Of a stretch of 64,000 bases of DNA, positions 21,187 through 29,289 are shown one piece after another. Numbering within the stretch: the first letter of the stretch is position 1; each line of letters starts with the position of its first letter. The stretch covers positions 1 through 64,000 of the forward strand of contig JAABQG010000013.1 of assembly GCA_011391595.1 (NCBI GenBank). Direction: 5' to 3'. Made by a program: the position numbers and the translations under genes. Source of the DNA: Hydrogenophaga sp. (lineage in GTDB: Bacteria > Pseudomonadota > Gammaproteobacteria > Burkholderiales > Burkholderiaceae_C). The notes beneath the pieces were generated by a model. That model was not told where the DNA came from, searched no databases, and was given only the letters and a program-made list of their open reading frames with translations.

Positions 21187-23595
21187 TCAGATGGGCGTGA
21201 GTTTGGCGACGGACAGCGCCAGCCACTTCACGCCGTGACGCGGGAAATCAACTTGGGCACGTGCGTCATCGCCCGTGCCTTCGATTGCCAGCACCTTGCC
21301 TTCACCGAACTTGTTGTGAAACACCTTCATGCCCGCCTTCAACCCGTGCGAGGGTTCTGCCTTCTGCACCGGCACCGGCGGACTCTTGAAACTGTCGGAA
21401 TTCGAACCGAAGCCCGCGTTGCCCCAGGCCGGACGCGCCGCCCCGCCGCCCCCTCCATAACCGCCGCCGAAGCCCGCCCCTGAGCCACTGCCAAAACCCT
21501 GCTGTTTGGGTGTGATCCACTTGAGCGCCGCTTCCGGCAGCTCGTCAAAGAAACGGCTCTTCAGGTTGTAGCGCGTCTGGCCATGCAGCATGCGGGTCTG
21601 CGAGTGGCTCAGGTACAGCCGTTTGCGCGCCCGGGTGATGGCCACGTACATGAGGCGGCGCTCCTCCTCCAGGCCCTCGTAGTCGCTCATCGCGTTTTCG
21701 TGGGGAAACAGGCCCTCCTCCATGCCGGTGATGAAGACGCAATCGAACTCCAGGCCCTTGGCGGAATGCACCGTCATGAGCTGGATCGCGTCCTGCCCGG
21801 CCTGCGCCTGGTTGTCGCCCGACTCCAGCGCCGCGTGGGTCAGGAAGGCGGCCAGCGGGCTCAGCGTTTCGCCGGTTTCGGCGTCGGGAACATTCAATTC
21901 CGCCGCTGCGGGAACCAAACCGTTCGGTTCCAGCCCCTGGCTCACTGGACTCTGCGTCAGCGGCGTGCCGAGTTCGTCCACTGGCAACGCCACGGCATCG
22001 CGACCAAAGCCTTCCTGCGTGACGAAGCTTTCCGCCGCGTTGACGAGTTCTTCCAGGTTTTCGATGCGGTCGGCGCCGTCACGGTCGGCTTTGTAGTGCT
22101 CGATAAGTGTGCTGTGTTCCAGCACCAGATCAATGATCTCGCGCAGTGTGAGGCCTGTCGTATGCTCGCGCAGCACGTCAATCTTTGCGACGAAGGCCCC
22201 GAGGTTGGCGCCTGCTTTGCCAGGTACGGCGCTCACGGCGTCGTGCAGCGAGCAGCCCGTGTCGCGCGCCACGTCCTGCAACTGCTCAATGGAGCGCGCG
22301 CCAATCCCGCGCGGCGGAAAGTTGACGACCCGTAAAAAGCTGGTGTCATCGTTCTTGTTCTCCAGCAGGCGCAGGTAGGCCAGCGCGTGTTTGATTTCGG
22401 CCCGCTCGAAGAAGCGCAGGCCGCCATACACGCGATACGGCATGCCGGCATTGAACAGCGCGGTCTCGATCACCCGGCTTTGTGCGTTGCTGCGATAGAG
22501 CACGGCGATCTCCTTGCGCTCCATGCCATCGCCTTTGACCAGTTGGCGCATCTCTTCAACCATCCATTGCGCCTCGGCAAAGTCGCTGGTCGCCTCATAC
22601 ACCCGAACCGGCTCGCCGGGGCCCTGGTCGGTGCGCAGGTTCTTGCCCAGGCGTTTCTTGTTATGGCTGATGAGTTCATTGGCCGAATCAAGGATATTGC
22701 TGAAACTGCGGTAGTTCTGCTCCAGCTTGATCTGGTGTTGCACATTGAATTCGCGCACGAAATCGGCCATGTTGCCCACGCGGGCGCCGCGAAAGGCGTA
22801 GATGCTCTGGTCGTCGTCACCCACGGCCAGAACTGCGCTCGGGCCGTGCAGCGTGGCTGCCTCGCCCTGGCCTGCAATCAGCTTGATCCAGGCGTACTGC
22901 AGCTTGTTGGTGTCCTGGAACTCGTCGATCAGGATGTGGCGAAAGCGCCGCTGGTAATGCGCGCGAATCGGATCGTTGTCGCGCAGCAGCTCGTAGGAGC
23001 GCAGCATGAGTTCCCCAAAATCGACCACGCCTTCGCGCTGGCACTGTTCCTCGTAGCGCTGGTATATCTCAATTTTCTTTCTTGATTCCTCGTCCCGAGC
23101 CTCGACCATTTGGGCCCGCAGACCGTCTTCCTTGCAGCCAGAGATGAAATACTGTGTCTGCTTGGCCGGGAAGCGCTCGTCGTCGATGTTGAACTGCTTC
23201 ATCAGTCGCTTGATCGCCGACAGCTGGTCCTGGGTATCCAGAATCTGGAAGGCCTGCGGCAGGTTCGCCAGCTTCCAGTGAGCCCGCAGGAAGCGGTTGC
23301 ATAGGCCGTGGAAGGTGCCAATCCACATGCCGCGCACGTTGACCGGCAGCATGGCGGTGAGCCGCGTCATCATCTCCTTCGCAGCCTTGTTCGTAAAGGT
23401 CACAGCCAGAATGCCGCCGGGGGAGGTCTGCCCGGTCTGCAGCAGCCAGGCGATACGGGTGGTGAGCACGCGGGTCTTGCCCGAGCCCGCCCCCGCCAGA
23501 ATCAGTGCGTGCTCAGGGGGCAAGGTGACGGCGCTGCGCTGCTCCGGATTGAGATTGTGCAAGAGTGGGGAATCCTGGGCGACTTCTGCGAACAT
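21187..23595 (-). CDS. uvrD: DNA helicase II (UvrD/PcrA, superfamily 1A)
   Basis: 802-residue 3'-5' helicase for nucleotide excision and mismatch repair. Motifs: LNPEQRSAVT (Q motif), ALILAGAGSGKTRVLTTR (Walker A), LIDEFQDTNKLQY (Walker B), AVGDDDQSIYAFRGA (III), LEQNYRS (IV), LMTVHSAKGLEFDCVF (V) and VAITRARKRLYLS (VI). The C terminus has a Gly-rich linker (about residues 690-725) then a Tudor-like tail (MKVFHNKFGEGKVLAIEG) that binds RNA polymerase in UvrD/PcrA. Convergent with the DUF4124-like gene. Confidence 0.96.
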   Translation of the reverse strand: MFAEVAQDSPLLHNLNPEQRSAVTLPPEHALILAGAGSGKTRVLTTRIAWLLQTGQTSPGGILAVTFTNKAAKEMMTRLTAMLPVNVRGMWIGTFHGLCNRFLRAHWKLANLPQAFQILDTQDQLSAIKRLMKQFNIDDERFPAKQTQYFISGCKEDGLRAQMVEARDEESRKKIEIYQRYEEQCQREGVVDFGELMLRSYELLRDNDPIRAHYQRRFRHILIDEFQDTNKLQYAWIKLIAGQGEAATLHGPSAVLAVGDDDQSIYAFRGARVGNMADFVREFNVQHQIKLEQNYRSFSNILDSANELISHNKKRLGKNLRTDQGPGEPVRVYEATSDFAEAQWMVEEMRQLVKGDGMERKEIAVLYRSNAQSRVIETALFNAGMPYRVYGGLRFFERAEIKHALAYLRLLENKNDDTSFLRVVNFPPRGIGARSIEQLQDVARDTGCSLHDAVSAVPGKAGANLGAFVAKIDVLREHTTGLTLREIIDLVLEHSTLIEHYKADRDGADRIENLEELVNAAESFVTQEGFGRDAVALPVDELGTPLTQSPVSQGLEPNGLVPAAAELNVPDAETGETLSPLAAFLTHAALESGDNQAQAGQDAIQLMTVHSAKGLEFDCVFITGMEEGLFPHENAMSDYEGLEEERRLMYVAITRARKRLYLSHSQTRMLHGQTRYNLKSRFFDELPEAALKWITPKQQGFGSGSGAGFGGGYGGGGGAARPAWGNAGFGSNSDSFKSPPVPVQKAEPSHGLKAGMKVFHNKFGEGKVLAIEGTGDDARAQVDFPRHGVKWLALSVAKLTPI

Positions 23596-23658
23596 TCCTT
23601 GATTGTAGGAACCCTGGGTTGCCCCAGCCCCATACTGCGCCTATTCAGAAAGCCTGTC

Positions 23659-24432
23659 GTGAGCCCCCTGACTGCCTTGTCACCGTTCGCCCTGCCTCGC
23701 CCGTGCCGCCCGCGAGTATCACAGGTGTTGGTCATTCTGTTCATGGCCCCGCTCGCCATCGCACTGCTCGTTCACCGGCCAGTCCACGCGCAGTCATCCT
23801 GCTCCAGCGACGGCCAGCGCGCGCCGATGGCGCTGATGGAGCGCTTCATAAACGCCGACTGCGCCCATTGCTGGTCTGCGGCCGAGACACCCCGCCCATC
23901 GCGCGGCACAGTGGCACTGGACTGGATCGTGCCGGGAACCCAGGGCGAAGACGCTCCGCTGTCGGCCGCAGCCACCCGGGAGGCCACAGAACGCCTGCAT
24001 GCCTTGGGGCGAGATGCCCCGCCTGCCGCCAGCACCCTGACCTCCCGCGTTGGGCCGGCCAGCGCGCTTCGATTGAGGGTCGCTCAGGGGCCGGCCGTGA
24101 ACGGCTACATCGGCGCATCGATTGAGCTGCGACAGACCGGCGCGCTCAAGGGACCAGTTTCGGTGTGGCTGGCGCTGGTGGAGAGGATTCCGGCGGGCGT
24201 CGAAGGATCGACGTTGGAGAGAAATCTGGTAAGAAATGTATTGAATCGAGCGTGGAATCGACCCGAAGAGCTATCAAATTCAAAGTTCAATAAGCTCACT
24301 GATTACCGCGCCATGAGCATCCCTGCGGGTGCCAGCACCGCGCGCCTTCGCGTGATCGGCTGGATAGAGGATACGCAAGGGCGTATCAGCGTCATAGCGC
24401 AGACACATTGCGCAGCGATCGACCAACGCTAG
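23659..24432 (+). CDS. Exported hypothetical protein with CxxC motif
   Basis: 257 residues from GTG 23659. A hydrophobic segment ([16 protein letters not shown]) followed by HRPVHAQ looks like a signal peptide. After it come SCSS and [12 protein letters not shown], a CxxC pair as in thioredoxin-like or DUF1223-type proteins, then [18 protein letters not shown]. The C-terminal half (about 130-257) is beta-rich and contains ATREATERL and [19 protein letters not shown]. Family not firmly recognised. ATG 23743 inside the hydrophobic segment is a possible later start but would shorten the signal. A strong terminator follows. Confidence 0.6.
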   Translation: MSPLTALSPFALPRPCRPRVSQVLVILFMAPLAIALLVHRPVHAQSSCSSDGQRAPMALMERFINADCAHCWSAAETPRPSRGTVALDWIVPGTQGEDAPLSAAATREATERLHALGRDAPPAASTLTSRVGPASALRLRVAQGPAVNGYIGASIELRQTGALKGPVSVWLALVERIPAGVEGSTLERNLVRNVLNRAWNRPEELSNSKFNKLTDYRAMSIPAGASTARLRVIGWIEDTQGRISVIAQTHCAAIDQR

Positions 24433-24443
24433 TAGAATCAAGC

Positions 24444-24475
24444 ACCGGGCCCAAGCTTCTTGCGCCCGGTTTTTT
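24444..24475 (+). terminator. Strong Rho-independent terminator
   Basis: ACCGGGC (24444-24450) pairs with GCCCGGT (24464-24470) around a 13 nt loop, followed by TTTTTT. It ends the exported CxxC gene and isolates guaC downstream. Confidence 0.85.
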
Positions 24476-24565
24476 GTGCCTGCAACCGAGCCAGTGCCAC
24501 AAGACACCGGTCCCAGGCCAAGCGCTCATCGGTTCAACAACAGCCTTCAGACGCCTGGAAATCAA

Positions 24566-25543
24566 ATGGAAATCTTTGACTACGACAACATCCTTCTGCT
24601 GCCACGCAAGTGCCTGGTGGAAAGCCGCTCCGAGTGCGACGCCGGCGTGGAACTCGGGGGGCGCAAATTCCGCATTCCCGTGGTCCCGGCCAACATGAAA
24701 ACCGTTGTGGATGAGAAGATTTGCGTCTGGCTGGCGAGGAACGGCTACTTTTACGTAATGCATCGCTTCGACCTGGACAACGTCCAGTTCGTGCGCGACA
24801 TGCGCGCTCAGGGCGTTTTCGCATCGATCTCGCTCGGCGTGAAGGCCCCTGACTATGCCGCCGTGGACCAGATGCTGGCTGAGGGCCTGGCGCCCGAGTA
24901 CATCACCATCGACATCGCGCACGGCCACGCAGACAGTGTGAAAAAGATGGTTCGCTACCTGAAGGCGAAGATGCCCGCGGCCTTCGTGATCGCCGGCAAC
25001 GTGGCCACGCCCGAGGCCGTGATCGATCTGGAAAACTGGGGTGCCGACGCCACCAAGGTCGGCATCGGTCCCGGCAAGGTCTGCATCACCAAGCTGAAGA
25101 CCGGCTTTGGGACCGGCGGCTGGCAGCTTAGCGCGGTCAAATGGTGCGCGCGAGTGGCCACCAAGCCCATCATTGCCGACGGCGGCATACGCGAACACGG
25201 CGACATCGCCAAGAGCATCCGCTTCGGCGCAACCATGGTGATGATCGGTTCGATGCTGGCCGGACATGAGGAAAGCCCCGGCCAGACCGTCGAGGTAGAC
25301 GGCAAGCTCTACAAAGAGTACTACGGCTCCGCCAGCGACTTCAACAAGGGCGAATACAAGCACGTCGAAGGCAAGCGCATCATCGAACCGATCAAGGGCC
25401 GGCTCGCCGGCACCATGATCGAGATGGAGCAGGACGTGCAAAGCTCGATCAGCTACTCCGGCGGCAAGAAGCTCATGGACATCCGCAAGACGAACTACGT
25501 GATCCTCGGCGGCGACAACGCCGGCGAACACCTGCTGATGTGA
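24566..25543 (+). CDS. guaC: GMP reductase
   Basis: 325-residue TIM-barrel enzyme that converts GMP to IMP with NADPH. Recognised by [45 protein letters not shown], the active-site loop [11 protein letters not shown] with catalytic Cys, [14 protein letters not shown] and [17 protein letters not shown]. The sequence and length are those of the shorter subgroup familiar from Firmicutes (about 325 residues) rather than the E. coli type (about 347). Start at 24566 is the Met before the conserved domain. Preceded by a strong terminator, so it has its own promoter. Confidence 0.94.
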   Translation: MEIFDYDNILLLPRKCLVESRSECDAGVELGGRKFRIPVVPANMKTVVDEKICVWLARNGYFYVMHRFDLDNVQFVRDMRAQGVFASISLGVKAPDYAAVDQMLAEGLAPEYITIDIAHGHADSVKKMVRYLKAKMPAAFVIAGNVATPEAVIDLENWGADATKVGIGPGKVCITKLKTGFGTGGWQLSAVKWCARVATKPIIADGGIREHGDIAKSIRFGATMVMIGSMLAGHEESPGQTVEVDGKLYKEYYGSASDFNKGEYKHVEGKRIIEPIKGRLAGTMIEMEQDVQSSISYSGGKKLMDIRKTNYVILGGDNAGEHLLM

Positions 25544-25601
25544 GTCTTCACGATAATTTGGATGATTTCAGCCTTTCTCCAACGTCAAATGGACTTCTTA
25601 C

Positions 25602-25618
25602 GCTATCTATTTAATAGC
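25602..25618. repeat. GCTAY-N7-RTAGC palindrome at a gene end
   Basis: GCTAT-CTATTTA-ATAGC. It supplies the stop codon and the last codons of the alpha/beta hydrolase gene on the minus strand. The same architecture occurs at 33546 and 47935. Confidence 0.5.
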
Positions 25619-26469
25619 AACTTCAACGCCAGAGCATTCAGCCGATGACCGGGCTGGATCATTGTTTCCAGCACGCTGAAATGATTCAGCCCAGGTAGCG
25701 CCTCGCATACCGGAACGACCTTTGGGCCCCAGGCCTCCCGGATGAGCTGGTTCTGGCGCAAGAACTCGGCGCTCTCGGCGCCACCGACCACGGCGTAAAG
25801 CTCGCCGCGCCCATGCAGAAGCCTTGGGCGCGGCAGTAGCGCCGGACTGGCCTTTCTGACCTGAATGGGCGTGAGGCGAAGCGAGTCCATGAGGAACGGT
25901 GTCAGGCGCAACGGCGCTAGGTCGTAGACACCGCTGATGCCCAGCGCGTTCTTCAGCAAACTCAACGGCAGGTCCGACGCGTAGGCTTTCCAGACGCAGG
26001 CCAACAACATGGCCGCCAAGTGTCCGCCGGCGGAATGGCCGGCCACCGTGATGCGCTTGGGGTCCCCGCCGTGCCTTGCGATGTTGCGATACGTCCAGAC
26101 CAGCGCCTTCACAAGCTGCAAGGTGATCTGCGGAATGGTCACAGCCGGACACAGCGCGTAGTTCGGCACCACGACGCAAACCCCCTTCTCCGTGAACGTT
26201 GGCGCGAGAAATGAATGATCGGACTTGTCCAGGCTACGCCAGTACCCGCCGTGGATGAAGACCAGCACCGGCGCACTCCCTGCGGCTCCAGGAAAAACGT
26301 CGAGAGTCTCGCCCGAGCCGTCTCCGTAAGCGATGTCAAGACGGCTTTCGACGCGCCTGCGCGCGGCGGCTGACTCGCTGCTCCATCGTTCGAAATGGGC
26401 GGCATGCTCCGGCACCAGCGCACGGTTGTTGTACATGCGGTCAAGCCATTGGCTGTCGTAACGGTGCAT
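25603..26469 (-). CDS. Alpha/beta hydrolase with HGGYW motif (kynurenine formamidase-like)
   Basis: 288-residue alpha/beta hydrolase. VLVFIHGGYWRSLDKSDHSF carries the HGGxW oxyanion motif typical of the eukaryote-type kynurenine formamidase/esterase family, and VAGHSAGGHLAAM the nucleophile Ser. A Asp candidate lies near VVGGAESAEF and the His in LPGLNHFSVLE. Start at 26469 is backed by AGGAGA seven bases upstream; the frame stays open further. It may hydrolyse N-formylkynurenine, which would duplicate kynB at 56.7 kb, or be a general esterase. Its 3' end is formed by a short palindrome. Confidence 0.78.
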   Translation of the reverse strand: MHRYDSQWLDRMYNNRALVPEHAAHFERWSSESAAARRRVESRLDIAYGDGSGETLDVFPGAAGSAPVLVFIHGGYWRSLDKSDHSFLAPTFTEKGVCVVVPNYALCPAVTIPQITLQLVKALVWTYRNIARHGGDPKRITVAGHSAGGHLAAMLLACVWKAYASDLPLSLLKNALGISGVYDLAPLRLTPFLMDSLRLTPIQVRKASPALLPRPRLLHGRGELYAVVGGAESAEFLRQNQLIREAWGPKVVPVCEALPGLNHFSVLETMIQPGHRLNALALKLLLNR

Positions 26470-26587
26470 GAAGGTCTCCTGGGTTTGGTACGCCATCTTG
26501 GCACAGCCGGTATCGGATCGGCCAGGTAGCACAGAGCGAGTGCAGACCACTAAACACCGGCCAAACTTGATAGAATCGGAACTTCGT

Positions 26588-26663
26588 GGGGGGGTAGCTC
26601 AGCTGGGAGAGCGCTGCGTTCGCAATGCAGAGGTCGGGAGTTCGATCCTCCTCCTCTCCACCA
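26588..26663 (+). tRNA. tRNA-Ala (anticodon CGC)
   Basis: 76 nt cloverleaf with encoded CCA. The acceptor GGGGGGG pairs with CCTCTCC (two G-U pairs). D arm GCTC...GAGC, anticodon stem CTGCG/TGCAG with loop TTCGCAA, T loop TTCGATC. A TAGAAT box at 26571-26576 may be its -10 element. Confidence 0.93.
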
Positions 26664-26681
26664 TGGGTTCGTTGCAATAGT

Positions 26682-26757
26682 GGGTTCTTAGCTCAGTTGG
26701 TAGAGCAGCGGACTCTTAATCCGTAGGTCGACAGTTCGAATCTGTCAGGACCCACCA
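26682..26757 (+). tRNA. tRNA-Lys (anticodon CTT)
   Basis: 76 nt cloverleaf with encoded CCA. Acceptor GGGTTCT/AGGACCC, anticodon loop CTCTTAA, T loop TTCGAAT. It lies 18 bp after tRNA-Ala, so the two are probably one transcript. Confidence 0.95.
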
Positions 26758-26835
26758 CTTACAACTCTCGGCCCTCGAAAATCCAGTTGCAAAAATACCC
26801 CTCACGGCAAATAGAAACATGGCACCTGACGTGCT

Positions 26836-27339
26836 TCATGGCTTTCGGCCTTCCCTGCGGTCGTCCCACGCACCAGCCGGGTCAGTGTCGCTCCATAAAG
26901 CACGCCTCTCGGCCAATTCCGCAAAGGGTCGACGCTTTGGAACAGGAAAGCGCAGAAACCACGGCTTTGCTTCATGCCGGGAACGATCCCGATCGTGCTT
27001 CAGCAACAAAGCCACCCGGCTGGAGAATTCCGCCATTCTCAGCTTGCGCTTGCCAACACCCTTCAAGTTTTCGATGGCGATCAGGATAAGCTGATCCTCT
27101 TCGTCATGAGGATCCAGCAACAGCCGAAATGCGAGATGAAGCTCATCAATTTTTGTGGGGTCTTGAGCAACGACTGCATGCTGAACAAGCAATGCGTTGG
27201 CCATGATCGTTTCGCGCCACTTAGCGCGCTCTCGGTTGATGCTCTTCAACTGCGTCTTGCGCTCGTGACTTCGGAAGGAAACCAATCCGGCAACAAGCGC
27301 AGCCACCGCCGCCGAAGCAAGAAAATCGCCAAATTCCAT
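26836..27339 (-). CDS. Hypothetical membrane-anchored protein
   Basis: 167 residues, no family recognised. Residues 5-22 (DFLASAAVAALVAGLVSF) form a single N-terminal transmembrane helix. The rest is charged and likely cytoplasmic, beginning HERKTQLKSINRERAKWRETI, a layout common in single-span proteins of accessory regions. A central part LHLAFRLLLDPHDEEDQLI precedes a basic C terminus. It lies just after the tRNA pair, in the reverse direction, in sequence that looks less GC-rich than its neighbours. Its function is unknown. Confidence 0.6.
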   Translation of the reverse strand: MEFGDFLASAAVAALVAGLVSFRSHERKTQLKSINRERAKWRETIMANALLVQHAVVAQDPTKIDELHLAFRLLLDPHDEEDQLILIAIENLKGVGKRKLRMAEFSSRVALLLKHDRDRSRHEAKPWFLRFPVPKRRPFAELAERRALWSDTDPAGAWDDRREGRKP

Positions 27340-27492
27340 CAGCGAAGGCTAACGCAAAAATGTCGGGATGCGCGATCTTTTTTAATTCTCTAACGGGGAC
27401 TGCACTGGTCGAGCCAAGCGGCCATCACATCACGATAGGGCTCTTGAATCTCGCGGACCACGCCAGCACAAGCAGCCCCCTCTGCCTTTGCG

Positions 27493-28320
27493 CTATGGCG
27501 CCGAGCTAGAAGGCGAACGCCGCTTGCGTTCGGTTACGGGCTTGCTGGGGGCTACTCCGGGAGTCGGGGCACTTGAGAGTTTGGCAACATAGTGATCCAG
27601 CGCCCAACGGGTTTTGGTCTGCTGGCTCTTGTCGCGCTCGGCGCCTACCTCCGCCAGGTAGGCCATGAAACCGCCGACAGCGACTGCGGCTTGCGCCGCT
27701 GGCGCCTTGATCGAAACCTCCATTAGGCGGGCGCCATCCTCGCGCCGCCACAACTCGGCTGTGATTGGCCAGGGGCAGGCGGGATCTTCAAATCTCCACC
27801 GTTGGGCCATCAAAGGCCCAAGGACCGCGAGGCTGCTGAAATCGATACGTCTGCCAGCCATGGCCACGATGAAGTCCTCCTGCTCGCGGGTAAAGACTGC
27901 AGCGATGGGCTTTTTTCCCACGGCAACGCGCTTGATCAGCCCGGGGGGGACTTTCATCGAGAACGAAGCCGACTTGACCAGACTTGTCTCGCTTGCGTCC
28001 GCCTCGATTTTGAAGTCCCTGAACTTCCGCCATTCCTCCCCCACTTCGGCTGGATTGACAGGTCGAAACTTCACTGTACTGTCGTGATCGTCTCCGACAA
28101 TCCGGCGAGCACGCGCGATAATTCCAGCCCCCAGGAGTTCGAGCCCGGGTGTATCGAAGAAGTAGATGTAGCGCTCTTCGTCATTGCGGGCTGTGAGACC
28201 GAAATGCGCCAGCGCACCGTCGATCTGATGATCCGGAATCGTTGCCTTGATTTCGATTGCCGCAGCACCCTCGATCGATCGGGCGACCTTGCCCCTTGTT
28301 GCAGCGCCTCTTTCCATCAT
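27493..28320 (-). CDS. CYTH-like (triphosphate tunnel) domain protein
   Basis: 275 residues. The N-terminal half resembles a CYTH/triphosphate-tunnel fold: AAIEIKATIPDHQID, RYIYFFDTPGLELLGAGII, then ARARRI and STVKFRP, the repeating charged beta-strand pattern that lines the tunnel. The usual ExExK start is weakened here to AxExK, so activity is uncertain. The C-terminal half (about residues 140-275) is unrelated to anything I recognise and ends in a basic Pro/Ser tail. Start at 28320 (ATGATG) has AAGGGGG upstream; the frame is open a further 27 codons. It is isolated, between two hypothetical genes. Confidence 0.6.
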   Translation of the reverse strand: MMERGAATRGKVARSIEGAAAIEIKATIPDHQIDGALAHFGLTARNDEERYIYFFDTPGLELLGAGIIARARRIVGDDHDSTVKFRPVNPAEVGEEWRKFRDFKIEADASETSLVKSASFSMKVPPGLIKRVAVGKKPIAAVFTREQEDFIVAMAGRRIDFSSLAVLGPLMAQRWRFEDPACPWPITAELWRREDGARLMEVSIKAPAAQAAVAVGGFMAYLAEVGAERDKSQQTKTRWALDHYVAKLSSAPTPGVAPSKPVTERKRRSPSSSAP

Positions 28321-28428
28321 CTGACCCCCTTCAACTGAAATGACAAATTTCCCAAAGCGAAACCTTGGGTAAAGGCAGAACGCGCACCTTGAAACTCCCA
28401 AGTCAAGTATGGCAGGAAAGCGCCGATG

Positions 28429-29118
28429 TCATTGCCGTCGCAGGGCTTCGCTTGCTGGACGCGGATACGGCAGAGGCTCGCCTGGCTTTGTCTGAGGCAA
28501 AGGTCTGGGCAGTGGAAGTGGCAATGGCTTTTGGGATAGCGGATGAGGTCGCTGCAGGACGTTCACAAAGCGCGTCTGAAAACTCACCGGTGTCGCTGCG
28601 ACGATCATTCTGCCCTCCCCGTCAACGACGAAGGCTTGCAGAACATGCTGCTGCACACCCGCAGGCGCGACATCTCCAAAAAATTCTGGAGGAAACATGA
28701 TTTCGGTCGCCGTATACCGTCCGGGTACGTTGCGACCATCCATCCGAAACACCAACGCATGGCCCATGTCAATGCGCAATGGTGGCTCGATGCTGACACG
28801 GACCTCGAAAGTCGCATAGTTTGCTGCCACGCTTCCTGACGCCTCAGGAAAAACCACCGACAACTTGCGGTAGGTCGGTGCTGGAGTCGCCGCCTTGACA
28901 GCTTCCTGGGCGTCCGACCGAGGCCGAACTGCGGTCTGGGCCGGCGGTGCTGCAATCACGTTAAGCGGCTGCAGATCAACCGGCTTGCCGCCGGGCAGAG
29001 GGCGGTCGGAATAAACCTTTCCCTGCCCGCCCGTCGACTCATAAACCGTCTGAGCCGCGACGCCCCAAGCGAGAACCAGTCCAAAGGCAATAGACATGCA
29101 CTTCAGCCCTATTCGCAC
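28429..29118 (-). CDS. Exported DUF4124-like protein (paralogue 2)
   Basis: 229 residues with a signal peptide (MSIAFGLVLAWGVAAQ). It continues TVYESTGGQGKVYSDRPLPGG, then DLQPLNVIAAPPAQ, matching the protein at 20618-21160 position by position through the signal, DUF4124-like start, Pro-rich linker and beta domain (YRKLSVVFPEASGSV; HVLQAFVVDGEGRMIVAATPVSF). It differs in having a long Pro-rich C-terminal tail (about residues 190-229: HPLSQKPLPLPLPRPLPQ). Probably periplasmic; function unknown. Confidence 0.72.
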   Translation of the reverse strand: MRIGLKCMSIAFGLVLAWGVAAQTVYESTGGQGKVYSDRPLPGGKPVDLQPLNVIAAPPAQTAVRPRSDAQEAVKAATPAPTYRKLSVVFPEASGSVAANYATFEVRVSIEPPLRIDMGHALVFRMDGRNVPGRYTATEIMFPPEFFGDVAPAGVQQHVLQAFVVDGEGRMIVAATPVSFQTRFVNVLQRPHPLSQKPLPLPLPRPLPQTKPGEPLPYPRPASEALRRQ

Positions 29119-29224
29119 GGCATTCTCCGGTAAACGAAATGTTCAGTTTAGCGCGTCGCGGCCAAGGCAGGACTCCAAGAATTGTCATTGGAGGCTTGGT
29201 CGGCCCAGAGATTGGCTTGCATTC

Positions 29225-29268
29225 CAAAAGAAAAAGAAAAGCCCGCAGACCGGACAGTCTGTGGGCTT
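29225..29268 (-). terminator. Rho-independent terminator of DEAD-box helicase gene
   Basis: On the minus strand AAGCCCACAGAC and GTCTGCGGGCTT (arms at 29257-29268 and 29239-29250) form a 12 bp stem with one G-U pair and a 6 nt loop, followed by a T-rich run (TTCTTTTTCTTTT). Confidence 0.85.
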
Positions 29269-29289
29269 GAGCAAGGATGCTGGTGCCGG

